In this document: positions 48,469 to 57,066 of the stretch, piece after piece
Layout of the letters: every line of letters begins with the position of its first letter
How positions within the stretch are numbered: position 1 is the first letter of the stretch
The notes under the pieces: model-generated
The model's database searches: none
Told to the model about the DNA's origin: nothing
What the model saw: only the letters and a program-made list of their open reading frames with translations
Position numbers and translations under genes: made by a program
Source of the DNA: Agromyces sp. Marseille-P2726
GTDB taxonomy: Bacteria > Actinomycetota > Actinomycetes > Actinomycetales > Microbacteriaceae
Assembly (NCBI RefSeq): GCF_902809835.1
Contig: NZ_CADDWM010000011.1
Coordinates: forward strand, 186,001-250,000
Reading direction: 5' to 3'
Length of the DNA: 64,000 nt

Positions 48469-49668
48469 TCAGTCGTCGAGATAGGTCTCGAGGATCGGTC
48501 CGGCGGCGCGCAGCATGGTCAGCGGATTGATCAGCAGGTGGTTCTTCGCCACCTGGTAGTCGCGCGTGCAGCGCCCGATCGCACTCGGCAGGCGTACCGC
48601 CTCCGAACCCGCCCAGAGATGGGCGAAGCCCACCACGCCATCCGCCACCTCGTGGACGTACGTGGTCGCCTGCTGGATGCGCGCACCCAACTCGGGCGAA
48701 ACCTCGTTCGTCTCTGCGGCCGACTTCTCGATCTCGGCCAGCGTATCGAGGAAGTAGGCCCGCGCTGCCCGGTACGAGGCTTCACGCGAGGCGAACTCCT
48801 TCCGGAAGACGTCGGACTCGGCGAGCGTTCCGCTGACGCCCTCGCGCTTCTTGGTGGTCGTGATCCTCGCCACCTCCTGCAACGCCCGCTTCATGATGCC
48901 GAGCACGACGCCGCCGTGTCCGGCCACGCCCAGCGACGCGCGGCTGATGACCGGACCCGAACTCGCGTTGGCCGCGCCCAAGCGGGCATCCCGCTGCTTC
49001 ATCACGAACTTGTCGGGAATGAACTGCTCGGGCACCCGGTAGTCGTAGCTGCCTGTTGCAACAAGGCCCATCACGTCCCAGTTGCCGAGGATCTCGAACC
49101 TGTCCCGAGGGATGTAGGCGACGCGCGTGAACGGGGTCCCATCCTCCAGGTAGCGCTGATTGCCGTCCTCGTCGACGATCTTCATGTGCGCCGCGATGTT
49201 CGTGATGTAGGTCGAGCCGCTGCCGAAGGGCAGGCGATCTGCGCGCCCGCGCAGGCCCCCTTCGACCTCGACCGCCACGCCGAGCGGTCCGCCGAAGCCA
49301 CCCAGGATCGCCTTCTCGGGTCCCCCGAACAGGGCCTGCCGGCCCTCGTCGTCGAGGTAGATGGCGGCGTTCCGCGTGCCGACGGAGGTCGCCATCAACA
49401 CCCAGCCCGTCGAGCCGTCGGCCCTCGAGATCTCCTCGATCGCCTCGAAGCCGCCCACCAGGTCGGCGCCGAGCCCGCCCAGTTCCTCGGGCACCCACAT
49501 CCAGAACAGCTCGGCCGCCTTGAGCGCGTCCGCGGCCGTGGGAGTGACGTCGGTTCCGGCCTCGCCCGCATCAGCCTCGGCGTCGATCACCGGGGCGACG
49601 GACTTCGCTCGTTCGAGCGGACTGCCCGTGATCGTCGTCCGGATCTGGTCGTCCTGCGTCATGGTCAT
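48469..49668 (-). CDS. Flavin-dependent monooxygenase, acyl-CoA dehydrogenase fold
   Basis: 399 residues with the acyl-CoA dehydrogenase fold but a type-2 C-terminal domain, as in HsaA, DszC and HpaB-like (group D) monooxygenases that use reduced flavin from a separate reductase. Visible: W-V-P-E-E-L-G-G-L-G near 60, A-D-G-S-T-G-W near 85, N-W-D-V-M-G-L-V-A-T-G-S-Y-D-Y near 207 and H-G-G-V-V-L-G near 253. No acyl-CoA base motif is seen. AGGAAG lies before the ATG at 49668. Last gene of the P450 operon; a paralogue lies at the right end of the window. Confidence 0.85.
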   Translation of the reverse strand: MTMTQDDQIRTTITGSPLERAKSVAPVIDAEADAGEAGTDVTPTAADALKAAELFWMWVPEELGGLGADLVGGFEAIEEISRADGSTGWVLMATSVGTRNAAIYLDDEGRQALFGGPEKAILGGFGGPLGVAVEVEGGLRGRADRLPFGSGSTYITNIAAHMKIVDEDGNQRYLEDGTPFTRVAYIPRDRFEILGNWDVMGLVATGSYDYRVPEQFIPDKFVMKQRDARLGAANASSGPVISRASLGVAGHGGVVLGIMKRALQEVARITTTKKREGVSGTLAESDVFRKEFASREASYRAARAYFLDTLAEIEKSAAETNEVSPELGARIQQATTYVHEVADGVVGFAHLWAGSEAVRLPSAIGRCTRDYQVAKNHLLINPLTMLRAAGPILETYLDD

Positions 49669-49707
49669 TCGTTCTTCCTCTCTCGACACGCGTGTTCGCG
49701 TATCCAC

Positions 49708-50862
49708 TCAGACAGCAGCGGCCTCGCGAGCCGGCTCGACGACGACCTTCATCGCCGACCCGTCCTGCATCGCGGCGAGGGCATCGCCGACGCGCTCCAA
49801 CGGGTAACGGTGCGTGACGATCTCGGCGAACGGGAAGCGCTCGCGATTCGCCTGCACGAACCGCAGTGCCTGCAGTCCCACCTCGGGCCGGGACCCGAGG
49901 TTCCCGATGATCCGAGCCGACTTGAGCGTGATCGGCACCGGATCGAACGACACCTCTCGCGTGCCCGAGTACAGACCCGACAGCAGGTATCGACCGTGAC
50001 GGGCGAGCAGTGAGACCCCCTCTGGGAATGCCTCGGGCACCCCTGCCGCCTCGATGACGACATCCGCCCCACGTCCGTCGGTGAGTTCGTGAATCCGCGC
50101 CAGCCGCTCCTCGGCGCTCGTCGCCTCGAGGTCGATCGTCACGGTCGCCCCGAACTTGCGAGCAAGCTCGAGCCGGTGCGCGGGTGCGCCGATCACGATG
50201 ATGTTCCGGGCCGGGCTGATCGAGGCGACCATCGCGGCCGCGATGCCGACCGGGCCTGCGCCCTGCACCACCACCGTCTGCCCCGCTTCGATGAGACCGA
50301 GGCGCCGCTGTCCGCTGATCGCGGTCGGAAGGGCGCAACCGAAGGCGGCGAGTTCCTCGTCGGTCACAGGCCCGTCGACACGGAAGAATGGCACGCGACG
50401 CGACAGGGTCGCGGTGTCCCGGTAGCCCGCGGCGTTGGGGATCGACGAGGGCAATGGCCACTGACGATCGTCACAGGCCTCGCCGGTCGTTCGGCACCCT
50501 CGACACTCACCGCACGGCGTCGAACCGGCGTACCAGATGATGCGATCGCCCACCGAAACCGGGACTCCGCCCCAGTCGACGGTCAGACCCTCGCCGAGCT
50601 CCTCGATGACTCCCACGGCCTCGTGTCCGAACGACACACGACCGACGGCATCCTTCACATGGCCCACGATGCGGTGCACATCGCTCCCGCACACTCCCGC
50701 GAGCGTCACGCGTGCGATGAGTCCACCAGGTTCGGCCACCGCGCCGGGAGCGTGCTCGATCGAGAGCGTCAGCGCGTCCATATCGAAGACCGCCTGCCGC
50801 CCGCCGCCATTGTCGGTGCCGCTCATGTGCTCGTCCATCCCATCCTGCTCGTGTGCTTTCAT
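49708..50862 (-). CDS. Zinc-dependent alcohol dehydrogenase
   Basis: 384 residues, MDR superfamily. Catalytic zinc ligands in V-C-G-S-D-V-H and G-H-E-A-V-G; structural zinc Cys in C-G-E-C-R-G-C-R-T-T-G-E-A-C; Rossmann motif G-A-G-P-V-G-I-A-A. It is likely to oxidise a hydroxyl introduced by the P450 or monooxygenase. ATG at 50862 overlaps the upstream stop by 4 bp; a later ATG (M-S-G-T-D) is possible. Confidence 0.9.
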   Translation of the reverse strand: MKAHEQDGMDEHMSGTDNGGGRQAVFDMDALTLSIEHAPGAVAEPGGLIARVTLAGVCGSDVHRIVGHVKDAVGRVSFGHEAVGVIEELGEGLTVDWGGVPVSVGDRIIWYAGSTPCGECRGCRTTGEACDDRQWPLPSSIPNAAGYRDTATLSRRVPFFRVDGPVTDEELAAFGCALPTAISGQRRLGLIEAGQTVVVQGAGPVGIAAAMVASISPARNIIVIGAPAHRLELARKFGATVTIDLEATSAEERLARIHELTDGRGADVVIEAAGVPEAFPEGVSLLARHGRYLLSGLYSGTREVSFDPVPITLKSARIIGNLGSRPEVGLQALRFVQANRERFPFAEIVTHRYPLERVGDALAAMQDGSAMKVVVEPAREAAAV

Positions 50863-52013
50863 TCGGCGCCGACCGCGACCGGTTTGATGCCGTGCACCTC
50901 GTCGCTCCATGCGGAGACGAAGGGTGCGGATCCCTCGGGAGGCGCCTCGTCCGAGATGAATCCCTTCCAGGTCGTCAGGTACTCGATGAAGCCGTCACCG
51001 ACTGACTGCGACCGCAGATACGAAGCCGACACGGGCAACCACTCGGGTTCGAGCCCGGGATCCTGGAGGAGCATCCGGGGGAAGTCGGGATACAGGATGC
51101 CCGCCTTGCCGATCGCGAGGTAGTCGCTGCCCTCGTCCAGTGCCGCTCGCACCGACGCGCCGGTGCGGATCCGGCCGGTGACGCCCATGCGCACAGCCCC
51201 GCGGGGAATACGCAGGAAGTGCCGCATGATCGGCGCGCGATCGGCGCGCTCGTCGTCGGGGAACTTGCCGGCGTCCCAGAGCGACATGTCGATCGAATCG
51301 ACCTTTCGCTCATCGATCAGTCGCTCGACCACGGCAGTGATCTCGAAGAGGTCCTGGCCATACCGCTCCGGCGAGAGCCGGACGCCGAGCTGGAATTCGG
51401 GACCCGTCGAAGCGCGGATGGCATCGATGATCGCGAACAGGAATCGTGCCCGGTTCTCGGGTGACCCGCCCCAGTCATCCCGGCGTCGGTTCAGGGTGCC
51501 GCTGAGGAACTGGCCGATCAGGTAGCCGTGCGCGCCGTGGAGTTGAACGCCGTCGAATCCCGCCGCCTCGCACCGGGCCGCGGCGCTCGCCCACGCCGCG
51601 ATCACACCGGGAATCTCATCCTCTCGAAGCGCTCGCGCGCCGGTGTCTGCGTCGTCCGAGGAGCTGACCCGTTCTTCCGCGCGGTAACCACGCATGCCGG
51701 CGTGGTTCAACTGCACGGTCGCCAGGCTGCCCTCTGCCTTGATCGCGTCGGCGAGCCTCGTGAGGCCCGGGATGTGGGCGTCGGAGTGAGTGCCCGGCTC
51801 GGTGGCGAATCCCCGCCCGCGTGCCTCCACGCCGCTCTCACTGGTGACGATCCCACCGAACCCGCCCTGCGCCCGACGAACGAGCCAGTTCACCTCGGCA
51901 TCGAGTACGGTGCCGTCGAGTGCGCTCTGCTTGTTCGTCATCGGCGCCAGGACGAACCGATTGGGCAGCGGCCGCCCGCGCATGAAGGAGAGCGGAGTGT
52001 CGAGCACCGTCAC
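50859..52013 (-). CDS. Old-yellow-enzyme family NADH:flavin oxidoreductase
   Basis: 384 residues, FMN barrel: N-R-F-V-L-A-P-M-T-N, L-N-H-A-G-M-R-G, D-G-V-Q-L-H-G-A-H-G-Y-L-I-G-Q-F-L-S, N-R-R-R-D-D-W-G-G-S-P-E-N-R-A-R-F and G-V-T-G-R-I-R-T-G. Reduces C=C bonds next to carbonyl groups. GTG start coupled to the upstream gene by a 4-bp GTGA overlap. Suggests that the pathway handles an unsaturated ketone or aldehyde. Confidence 0.9.
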   Translation of the reverse strand: MTVLDTPLSFMRGRPLPNRFVLAPMTNKQSALDGTVLDAEVNWLVRRAQGGFGGIVTSESGVEARGRGFATEPGTHSDAHIPGLTRLADAIKAEGSLATVQLNHAGMRGYRAEERVSSSDDADTGARALREDEIPGVIAAWASAAARCEAAGFDGVQLHGAHGYLIGQFLSGTLNRRRDDWGGSPENRARFLFAIIDAIRASTGPEFQLGVRLSPERYGQDLFEITAVVERLIDERKVDSIDMSLWDAGKFPDDERADRAPIMRHFLRIPRGAVRMGVTGRIRTGASVRAALDEGSDYLAIGKAGILYPDFPRMLLQDPGLEPEWLPVSASYLRSQSVGDGFIEYLTTWKGFISDEAPPEGSAPFVSAWSDEVHGIKPVAVGAE

Positions 52014-52963
52014 GCGGCACCTCCAGGGGCCGCCGCGTTCGCGAGGTTCGGCGCGAAGCGACCTTCGAGTTCGGCGACGTCGTCGTAGGTGATGGCGAGC
52101 AGCGCCTCGCCTGCGCCGACCCACGCGTCGGTTCCGCGGAAGGACTCCACGTACGACCGGTAGTCGTCGACGGGCTTGAGCTCACCGCTTTCGGCCACGG
52201 AGCGCAGCAGGTTCCAGACCTCGTGCACCCCAGGCAGCAGGAACGGAACGATCTGGATCGACTGGCCCATGCGGGTCATCTCGGCCACCGACGGTGTCGG
52301 CCCCGCATTGCGATGCGGAATGGCGTAGGCGGGCCCCGGGGTCTCGCGGAGTGCCGTCTCGATCTCGTCCCAGGTCTCGAGTCCCTCATAGAAGATGACG
52401 TCGACGCCGGTCTCTTCGCGATACAACCGGCCCCGCCGGATGGCCTCGTCGAGGCCGCCGCCATCGACCGCGCCGTAGCCGTCGGTCCTCGCGACGAGGA
52501 CGAAGTCGGGATCGCGCCGATCCCGCTCCTCCACGGCGGCGGTGAACCGGCCGATCGCCTCGGCATCGGACACCAGGCGGATTCCGCCTCGTCCACCCGC
52601 CTTCTTCGGCTCGGCCTGATCTTCGAGGTGGATCCCCGCGACCCCTGCCTCGATGAACGCGCGCGTGGTTCGCTGCACGTTCACGGGGCCGCCGTAACCC
52701 GTGTCGGCATCGCAGAAGACCGGGATGTCGACCGCGCGGGCCACGCGCGCGGCATGCTCGACGATCTCCGTCATCGTCAGGTAGCCGACGTCAGCGACAC
52801 CGGCGAGCCAGAACGACGAGTAGCCGCCCGAGACCTCGAAGGCCTGGAAGCCGGCCTGCTGCGCCATCCGCGCGTGCAACGGCAGGACCCCGAAGGGCAT
52901 CAGCGTCGTCTCCTTGGACTCGAACAGCGCGCGAAGCCGCGCCCCCTTCGATGCGTCCGTCAT
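52010..52963 (-). CDS. Isocitrate lyase/PEP mutase superfamily protein
   Basis: 317 residues, one barrel. V-F-C-D-A-D-T-G-Y-G-G (Mg2+ Asp) near 83-91 and H-L-E-D-Q-A-E-P-K-K near 112-121 are conserved. The catalytic K-K-C-G-H of isocitrate and methylisocitrate lyases reads K-K-A-G-G (120-124), so the acid Cys and His are absent. The protein is more likely a decarboxylase, hydrolase or another C-C lyase. AGGA lies 10 nt before the ATG at 52963. Substrate unknown. Confidence 0.85.
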   Translation of the reverse strand: MTDASKGARLRALFESKETTLMPFGVLPLHARMAQQAGFQAFEVSGGYSSFWLAGVADVGYLTMTEIVEHAARVARAVDIPVFCDADTGYGGPVNVQRTTRAFIEAGVAGIHLEDQAEPKKAGGRGGIRLVSDAEAIGRFTAAVEERDRRDPDFVLVARTDGYGAVDGGGLDEAIRRGRLYREETGVDVIFYEGLETWDEIETALRETPGPAYAIPHRNAGPTPSVAEMTRMGQSIQIVPFLLPGVHEVWNLLRSVAESGELKPVDDYRSYVESFRGTDAWVGAGEALLAITYDDVAELEGRFAPNLANAAAPGGAA

Positions 52964-52967
52964 GTGA

Positions 52968-53591
52968 TCAGTCCTCTCGTTGTGTCGCACGGCTGGCCGC
53001 GGTGATGCCGACGCTCTCGTCGGGAAGCGGAATACGCGGGCCTTCGGTCCGGTCGATCACCGTCTGCACGAGCCGCGCGAACGTCGTGATGGCGTCCGGG
53101 TCGTCACCGGGCTCGTACGCATCCAAGGTGTGAACGGATGCCGCGATGCCGAAGAGTATCGACAGCACGGTCTTGGCATGCCGTCGGTCACCGGTGGAGT
53201 CGCCGATGATCGCCGCCATGTTGTGAACGTATCGGTCACGGATCTCGTCCCGGATCGGCTCGGGCTCGGGTGCGGACCTGACGAGGTACGGCGCGACGGC
53301 GTACGGGTCCCCGGCACCGGCCCTGCGGCGGGCGAAGATGCGCCGCACGAGCTCACGACCGAGGTCGTCCTTGGGCACGAGCTCGCGCTCCTCCTCGAGC
53401 CCGGCGTTGGAGGCGACCCTCGGCGCGACGAGCCAGAACAACCGCTCCTTGCTGCCCATGAGCTTCATGACCATCGCCGGCGAGTACCCGGCGTCCGCCG
53501 CGATCGCGCGGATGGTCACGTCTCGATAGCCGTCCTCGGCAAACCGCGCCCGCGCGGCCTCGAGGATCGCCTGGTAGGCGGCGTCGCTCAC
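52968..53591 (-). CDS. TetR-family transcriptional regulator
   Basis: 207 residues: helix-turn-helix V-T-I-R-A-I-A-A-D-A-G-Y-S-P-A-M-V-M-K-L-M-G-S-K-E-R-L-F near 24-51, then a helical ligand-binding domain with a PaaX/TetR_C-like layout. GTG start overlaps the HtaA gene stop by 4 bp. Being inside the operon headed by the P450, it probably binds the tandem dyads at 56957-56999 and so controls its own synthesis. Confidence 0.9.
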   Translation of the reverse strand: MSDAAYQAILEAARARFAEDGYRDVTIRAIAADAGYSPAMVMKLMGSKERLFWLVAPRVASNAGLEEERELVPKDDLGRELVRRIFARRRAGAGDPYAVAPYLVRSAPEPEPIRDEIRDRYVHNMAAIIGDSTGDRRHAKTVLSILFGIAASVHTLDAYEPGDDPDAITTFARLVQTVIDRTEGPRIPLPDESVGITAASRATQRED

Positions 53592-54040
53592 TGCGTCTCC
53601 GGTTCGATGCTGAGCGGTGCGAGTTCGGCGCCGACCTGGTACACGTCGCCGAGGATCCGGACGCCCTCGAACGTGAGCTTCGGCGCGGCGGTCCAAGAGT
53701 TCCCGGGCCGGTACGGCTCGCCACCCTCGATCGTCGCGATGTGCACGCGTGCGGCGATCGCTGCGGGGCCGACGAGCGCGGTCACCTTCGCCTCAGTACC
53801 GTCGAACTCGACCATCGGGTCGACGAGCCGCACGTCCAGCATGCCGGCGAAGCCCGTGAAGTGCACTCCGCCGCTGAACAGCAGCTCCCCGTCTTCCCCG
53901 GACTCGCCGGGGAAGACGAACACGCCGTCCTGGAGCTCGCAGCCGTCGAACGTCTCGATGTCGCCGTCGTCGAGTCCCCGGATGTACGCGATGAACGATT
54001 CCTTGACCGCCCAGTGCAGCCGACCGACCGTCTCGCTCAT
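53588..54040 (-). CDS. Cytoplasmic single HtaA-domain protein
   Basis: 150 residues with the HtaA pattern L-H-W-A-V-K-E-S-F-I-A-Y-I-R-G (7-22), F-V-F-P-G (41-45), G-G-V-H-F-T-G-F-A-G-M-L (57-68) and D-P-M-V-E-F-D-G. HtaA domains normally bind haem on secreted proteins of haem uptake; this one has no signal peptide or anchor. Tyr19 fits the haem-ligand Tyr, but the usual G-H-x-G His is Phe64, with His60 four residues earlier. Placed between the ferredoxin reductase and TetR genes of a P450 operon, it may handle haem or a hydrophobic substrate for the P450. Function not established. Confidence 0.75.
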   Translation of the reverse strand: MSETVGRLHWAVKESFIAYIRGLDDGDIETFDGCELQDGVFVFPGESGEDGELLFSGGVHFTGFAGMLDVRLVDPMVEFDGTEAKVTALVGPAAIAARVHIATIEGGEPYRPGNSWTAAPKLTFEGVRILGDVYQVGAELAPLSIEPETQ

Positions 54041-55278
54041 GCCGGCTGCGCCTCGGCGACGAACGATTTCAGCGGTACCGACGGATCGGCGAGGCGGGGA
54101 TCGCCGGGGAGCACTGTTCGACCGATGAGGGCCTTGGCCTGCGCGTAGTCCTTGACGTTGTTGATCGCGTCGACGGCGGCCACGGTGTTGCCTCGCAGGT
54201 ACACGACGCTGAACTTGCCGCTGGCGGGGTCACCGCGAAGCACCGGGGCGTCGTAGCCCGTCAACACGCCGGCCGTCTGCAGCCGGTCGTCGTACTGGTG
54301 AGACCAGAACCAGGGCAGCGCGTCATATGGCTTCGGGTCACCCAGGATGGCGTTGGCCACGGTCTTCGCCTGGTCGTTCGCGTTCTGGACCGACTCCAGC
54401 CGCAGTCGATCGCCAGGCACCCAATCCGACTCGAAGCTGGCACAGTCGCCGATCGCGTAGACGTCGGGCAGCGATGTCCGGCAGAGCTTGTCGACCAGCA
54501 CGCCGTTCCCGACTTCGGCGCCAGCGTCCGCCAATTGGCTGACGTTAGGAACGAGTCCGATTCCGACGACGACCAGATCGGCGGGGAGCTCCCGACCCGA
54601 CGACAAGCGCACGCCGGTGACGTGGCCGGCATCGCCGATGAGCTCGCTCACCCCGGTGCCGAGCAGGATGTCGACACCCTCCCGCTCGTGCCGCGCCTTG
54701 ATGTAGGCCGCGACATCCTCGCCGGTGACTCGCTGCAGCAGTCGCTCGAGCGCCTCGACGACCGTCACGTTCACACCGAGCTTTCGGAGCGAAGCAGCAG
54801 TCTCGAGGCCGATGTATCCGCCACCGATGACGACGGCGTTCTTGATCGTGCCGAGGCGCTGCTTGACACGCTCCGCGTCACTCAGCTTCCGCACGACGTG
54901 GACTCCGTCCAGATCGGCACCCGGGACCGGCAGGCGACGCGCCTCTCCCCCGGCGCTCCAGACGAGTGTTCCGTAGCCGATCGCTCCCCCGTCCTCTGTC
55001 GTCACCGTATGCGCCTCGGCATCGACGGCCACCACTCTGGTACCCAGGTGACGCTCGACGTTCGAGCCGGCCCACCAGGACTCGGATCGGAAGGCCAGGT
55101 CCTCGGAGAGGGTCTCGTCAGCCAGATACCCCTTGGTGAGCGGCGGCCGTTCGTACGGAGTGGCGACCTCATCCCCGATGAGGGCGATGGAGCCGGTGAA
55201 CCCTCCGGCGGTGAGTGCGAAGACGAGCTGGGTGCCGGCATGGCCTGCACCGACGACCACGACGTCGTAGTGCGACAT
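54037..55278 (-). CDS. FAD-dependent ferredoxin reductase
   Basis: 413 residues, putidaredoxin-reductase type. FAD motif V-V-V-G-A-G-H-A-G near 7, R-P-P-L-T-K-G-Y near 44, NAD motif V-V-I-G-G-G-Y-I-G-L-E near 147, Y-A-I-G-D-C-A near 268 and the W-F-W-S-H-Q-Y element near 304. Passes electrons from NADH to the ferredoxin encoded 16 bp upstream. ATG at 55278 preferred (AGGAA about 9 nt upstream); a GTG two codons earlier is possible. Confidence 0.93.
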   Translation of the reverse strand: MSHYDVVVVGAGHAGTQLVFALTAGGFTGSIALIGDEVATPYERPPLTKGYLADETLSEDLAFRSESWWAGSNVERHLGTRVVAVDAEAHTVTTEDGGAIGYGTLVWSAGGEARRLPVPGADLDGVHVVRKLSDAERVKQRLGTIKNAVVIGGGYIGLETAASLRKLGVNVTVVEALERLLQRVTGEDVAAYIKARHEREGVDILLGTGVSELIGDAGHVTGVRLSSGRELPADLVVVGIGLVPNVSQLADAGAEVGNGVLVDKLCRTSLPDVYAIGDCASFESDWVPGDRLRLESVQNANDQAKTVANAILGDPKPYDALPWFWSHQYDDRLQTAGVLTGYDAPVLRGDPASGKFSVVYLRGNTVAAVDAINNVKDYAQAKALIGRTVLPGDPRLADPSVPLKSFVAEAQPA

Positions 55279-55294
55279 TGTCACGGGTTCCTAT

Positions 55295-55606
55295 CTATCC
55301 GGGGATCCGGGCGATGATGCCGTCGAGCTCGCTCGAGTACTTGATCTGGCAACCGAGCCGGCTCTCGTCAGTGAAGAGATCGTCGGCCTCGAGCAGATCC
55401 AGCTCATCCTGCGATGCGCGCTTGAGCTTCGTGGCGCACTCATCGCCGATCCAGACGTGGCAGGTCGCGCACGACATCTCGCCGCCGCATTCACCCTCGA
55501 TGGCGTCGATGCCGGCCTGCACCGCGACCTGCATGAGCGACTCGCCCTCGCGAGCCTCCACGGCACGCTCGCCGCCATCGGGCAGTACGTAGATGACCTT
55601 TCCCAT
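55295..55606 (-). CDS. [2Fe-2S] ferredoxin, adrenodoxin/putidaredoxin type
   Basis: 103 residues. The cluster Cys are in C-G-G-E-M-S-C-A-T-C (C-x5-C-x2-C) plus a final Cys in L-G-C-Q-I. Acidic surface D-E-L-D-L-L-E-A-D-D typical of P450 partners. GAGAGGAAA lies 5 nt before the ATG. Sits between P450 and reductase genes, completing a class I P450 chain. Confidence 0.95.
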   Translation of the reverse strand: MGKVIYVLPDGGERAVEAREGESLMQVAVQAGIDAIEGECGGEMSCATCHVWIGDECATKLKRASQDELDLLEADDLFTDESRLGCQIKYSSELDGIIARIPG

Positions 55607-55617
55607 GATGTTTCCTC

Positions 55618-56874
55618 TCAGACGCTCGCCGGAACGAGCGGGGTGTACGTGACGTCGAAACGGCTGAATCCTGTGGTGATGTTGTCGGGAATCCACTCGG
55701 GCTCAGCCGCGACCTCCATGTCGGGGAACGCCTGCAGCACCTTGGGGAACAGGCAGGCGAGCTCGAGACGCGCGAGGTAGCGGCCGAGGCAGAGGTGGAC
55801 GCCCTCACCGAAGCTCAGGTGCGGGTTCGGGTTCCGAGTGATGTCGAACTTCTCGGGATTCTCGAAGACCGTCTCGTCGTAGTTCGCAGAGACCTGGGAC
55901 CCGAACACCCAGTCGCCCGCACGGATCTCCTTGCCGCCGATCTCGACGTCTTCCATGGCAATGCGGAAGCGCGTGCGGGCCGGGGTCACCCAGCGCAGGA
56001 CCTCGTCGATCGCACTGTTGATGAGCGAGGGGTCGTCGAGCAGGAGCTGGCGCTGGTCGGGGTTCTTCAGGAACTGCCAGAGTCCGACCGCCGCGGTGTT
56101 GCGGGTCGTCTCGAGACCGCCGCCGATGAGGATCGTGAAGTAGCTGCGCATCTCGTGCACGCTGAGTGGGTCGCCGTCGATCATGACGCGGCTCAAGACC
56201 GTTGCGAAGTCATCCTTCGGTTCGGCGCGCCGCGCGAGCGCGAGCTTCTCGCAGTAATCGAGCAGCTTCGAGTGACCGAAACGGTGCGTCTTGAGCACGT
56301 CGCCATCGATTATGTAGCTGGGGTGCGCCGGCGCCAGCCACTGCCATGCGGCCTCCCGAAGCATGTCCCAGTCCTCCTCGGGAACGCCGAGCAGCCGGAG
56401 GATCACCTTGACCGGCATGTCGCCCGCGATCTCCTCGACGACATCGGCCCGACCCTTGTCGGCCACGCCGTCGATGATCTCGTCGATGATCTCCTCGACG
56501 TGCCCGCGCATCTTGTTGATGGCCGGCGCGCTGAAGTGCTTGTTCACCGGCTTGCGGTAGAGGTCGTGGATGGGCGGATCGTTGCGCGCCATGCTGACGT
56601 CGAACCCCATCTCGAAGCGCTCCTCGGGCGTGTAGCGCTTCGTCGTCTTCGGCGGCCGCGTGTCCCAGCGCGAGCTGAAGACCCGTGGATCGAGCAGCAT
56701 GTTGCGAACGTCTTCGTAGCGCGTCAGGAACCAGTAGTGCTTGCCGTACGCGTCATCCTGGGTCCAGTGCACCGGATCTTCGTGACGCAGTCGCTTGAAG
56801 ACCTGGTGGTACTCCTGGGTCCTGTACCAGTCGGGGTCCTGCAGCTTGTTGTCGATCTCATACCACTCGGACAT
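55618..56874 (-). CDS. Cytochrome P450 (class I)
   Basis: 418 residues. I-helix G-G-G-L-E-T-T-R near 242, the K-helix E-V-L-R, and haem-binding F-G-E-G-V-H-L-C-L-G-R with ligand Cys362. No membrane segment. The N-terminal half resembles the CYP125/CYP142/terpene-hydroxylase style of bacterial soluble P450s, which oxidise bulky hydrophobic molecules; no finer assignment is justified. AGGAG lies 7 nt before the ATG. First gene of a nine-gene operon reaching 48469. Confidence 0.94.
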   Translation of the reverse strand: MSEWYEIDNKLQDPDWYRTQEYHQVFKRLRHEDPVHWTQDDAYGKHYWFLTRYEDVRNMLLDPRVFSSRWDTRPPKTTKRYTPEERFEMGFDVSMARNDPPIHDLYRKPVNKHFSAPAINKMRGHVEEIIDEIIDGVADKGRADVVEEIAGDMPVKVILRLLGVPEEDWDMLREAAWQWLAPAHPSYIIDGDVLKTHRFGHSKLLDYCEKLALARRAEPKDDFATVLSRVMIDGDPLSVHEMRSYFTILIGGGLETTRNTAAVGLWQFLKNPDQRQLLLDDPSLINSAIDEVLRWVTPARTRFRIAMEDVEIGGKEIRAGDWVFGSQVSANYDETVFENPEKFDITRNPNPHLSFGEGVHLCLGRYLARLELACLFPKVLQAFPDMEVAAEPEWIPDNITTGFSRFDVTYTPLVPASV

Positions 56875-56956
56875 CTGTGCTCCTGCTTCGTTGCTGGGAT
56901 TTCGGCCGTAGGTCGGCCGGCGGACCATGCGGGCCCGGGATTGCATGGAACCTCAG

Positions 56957-56999
56957 GGTAAACATTTGTTCACCAAGCGGGGGTGAACACATGTTCACC
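56957..56999. promoter_or_regulatory. Tandem 18-bp operators upstream of the P450 operon
   Basis: Site 1 (56957-56974) reads GGTAAAC-ATTT-GTTCACC; site 2 (56982-56999) reads GGTGAAC-ACAT-GTTCACC, a perfect 7+4+7 dyad. Starts are 25 bp apart. A half site (TATGAAC) follows at 57009-57015. They lie 83-125 bp before the P450 start. TACCCT on the minus strand (56955-56960), touching site 1, is a possible -10. Probable binding sites for the TetR protein of the operon. Confidence 0.75.
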
Positions 57000-57017
57000 A
57001 TCCCCTCATATGAACAT

Positions 57018-57053
57018 ATCGGCCGGAGACCTGTCAAGCGGCCCCCGGCCGAT
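57018..57053 (-). terminator. Hairpin after the first TRAP lipoprotein gene
   Basis: ATCGGCCGG (57018-57026) pairs with CCGGCCGAT (57045-57053), a perfect 9-bp stem with an 18-nt loop, 13 bp past the stop. No T tract. It could separate this gene from the P450 operon. Confidence 0.45.
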
Positions 57054-57066
57054 ACGTCACTCGAGG

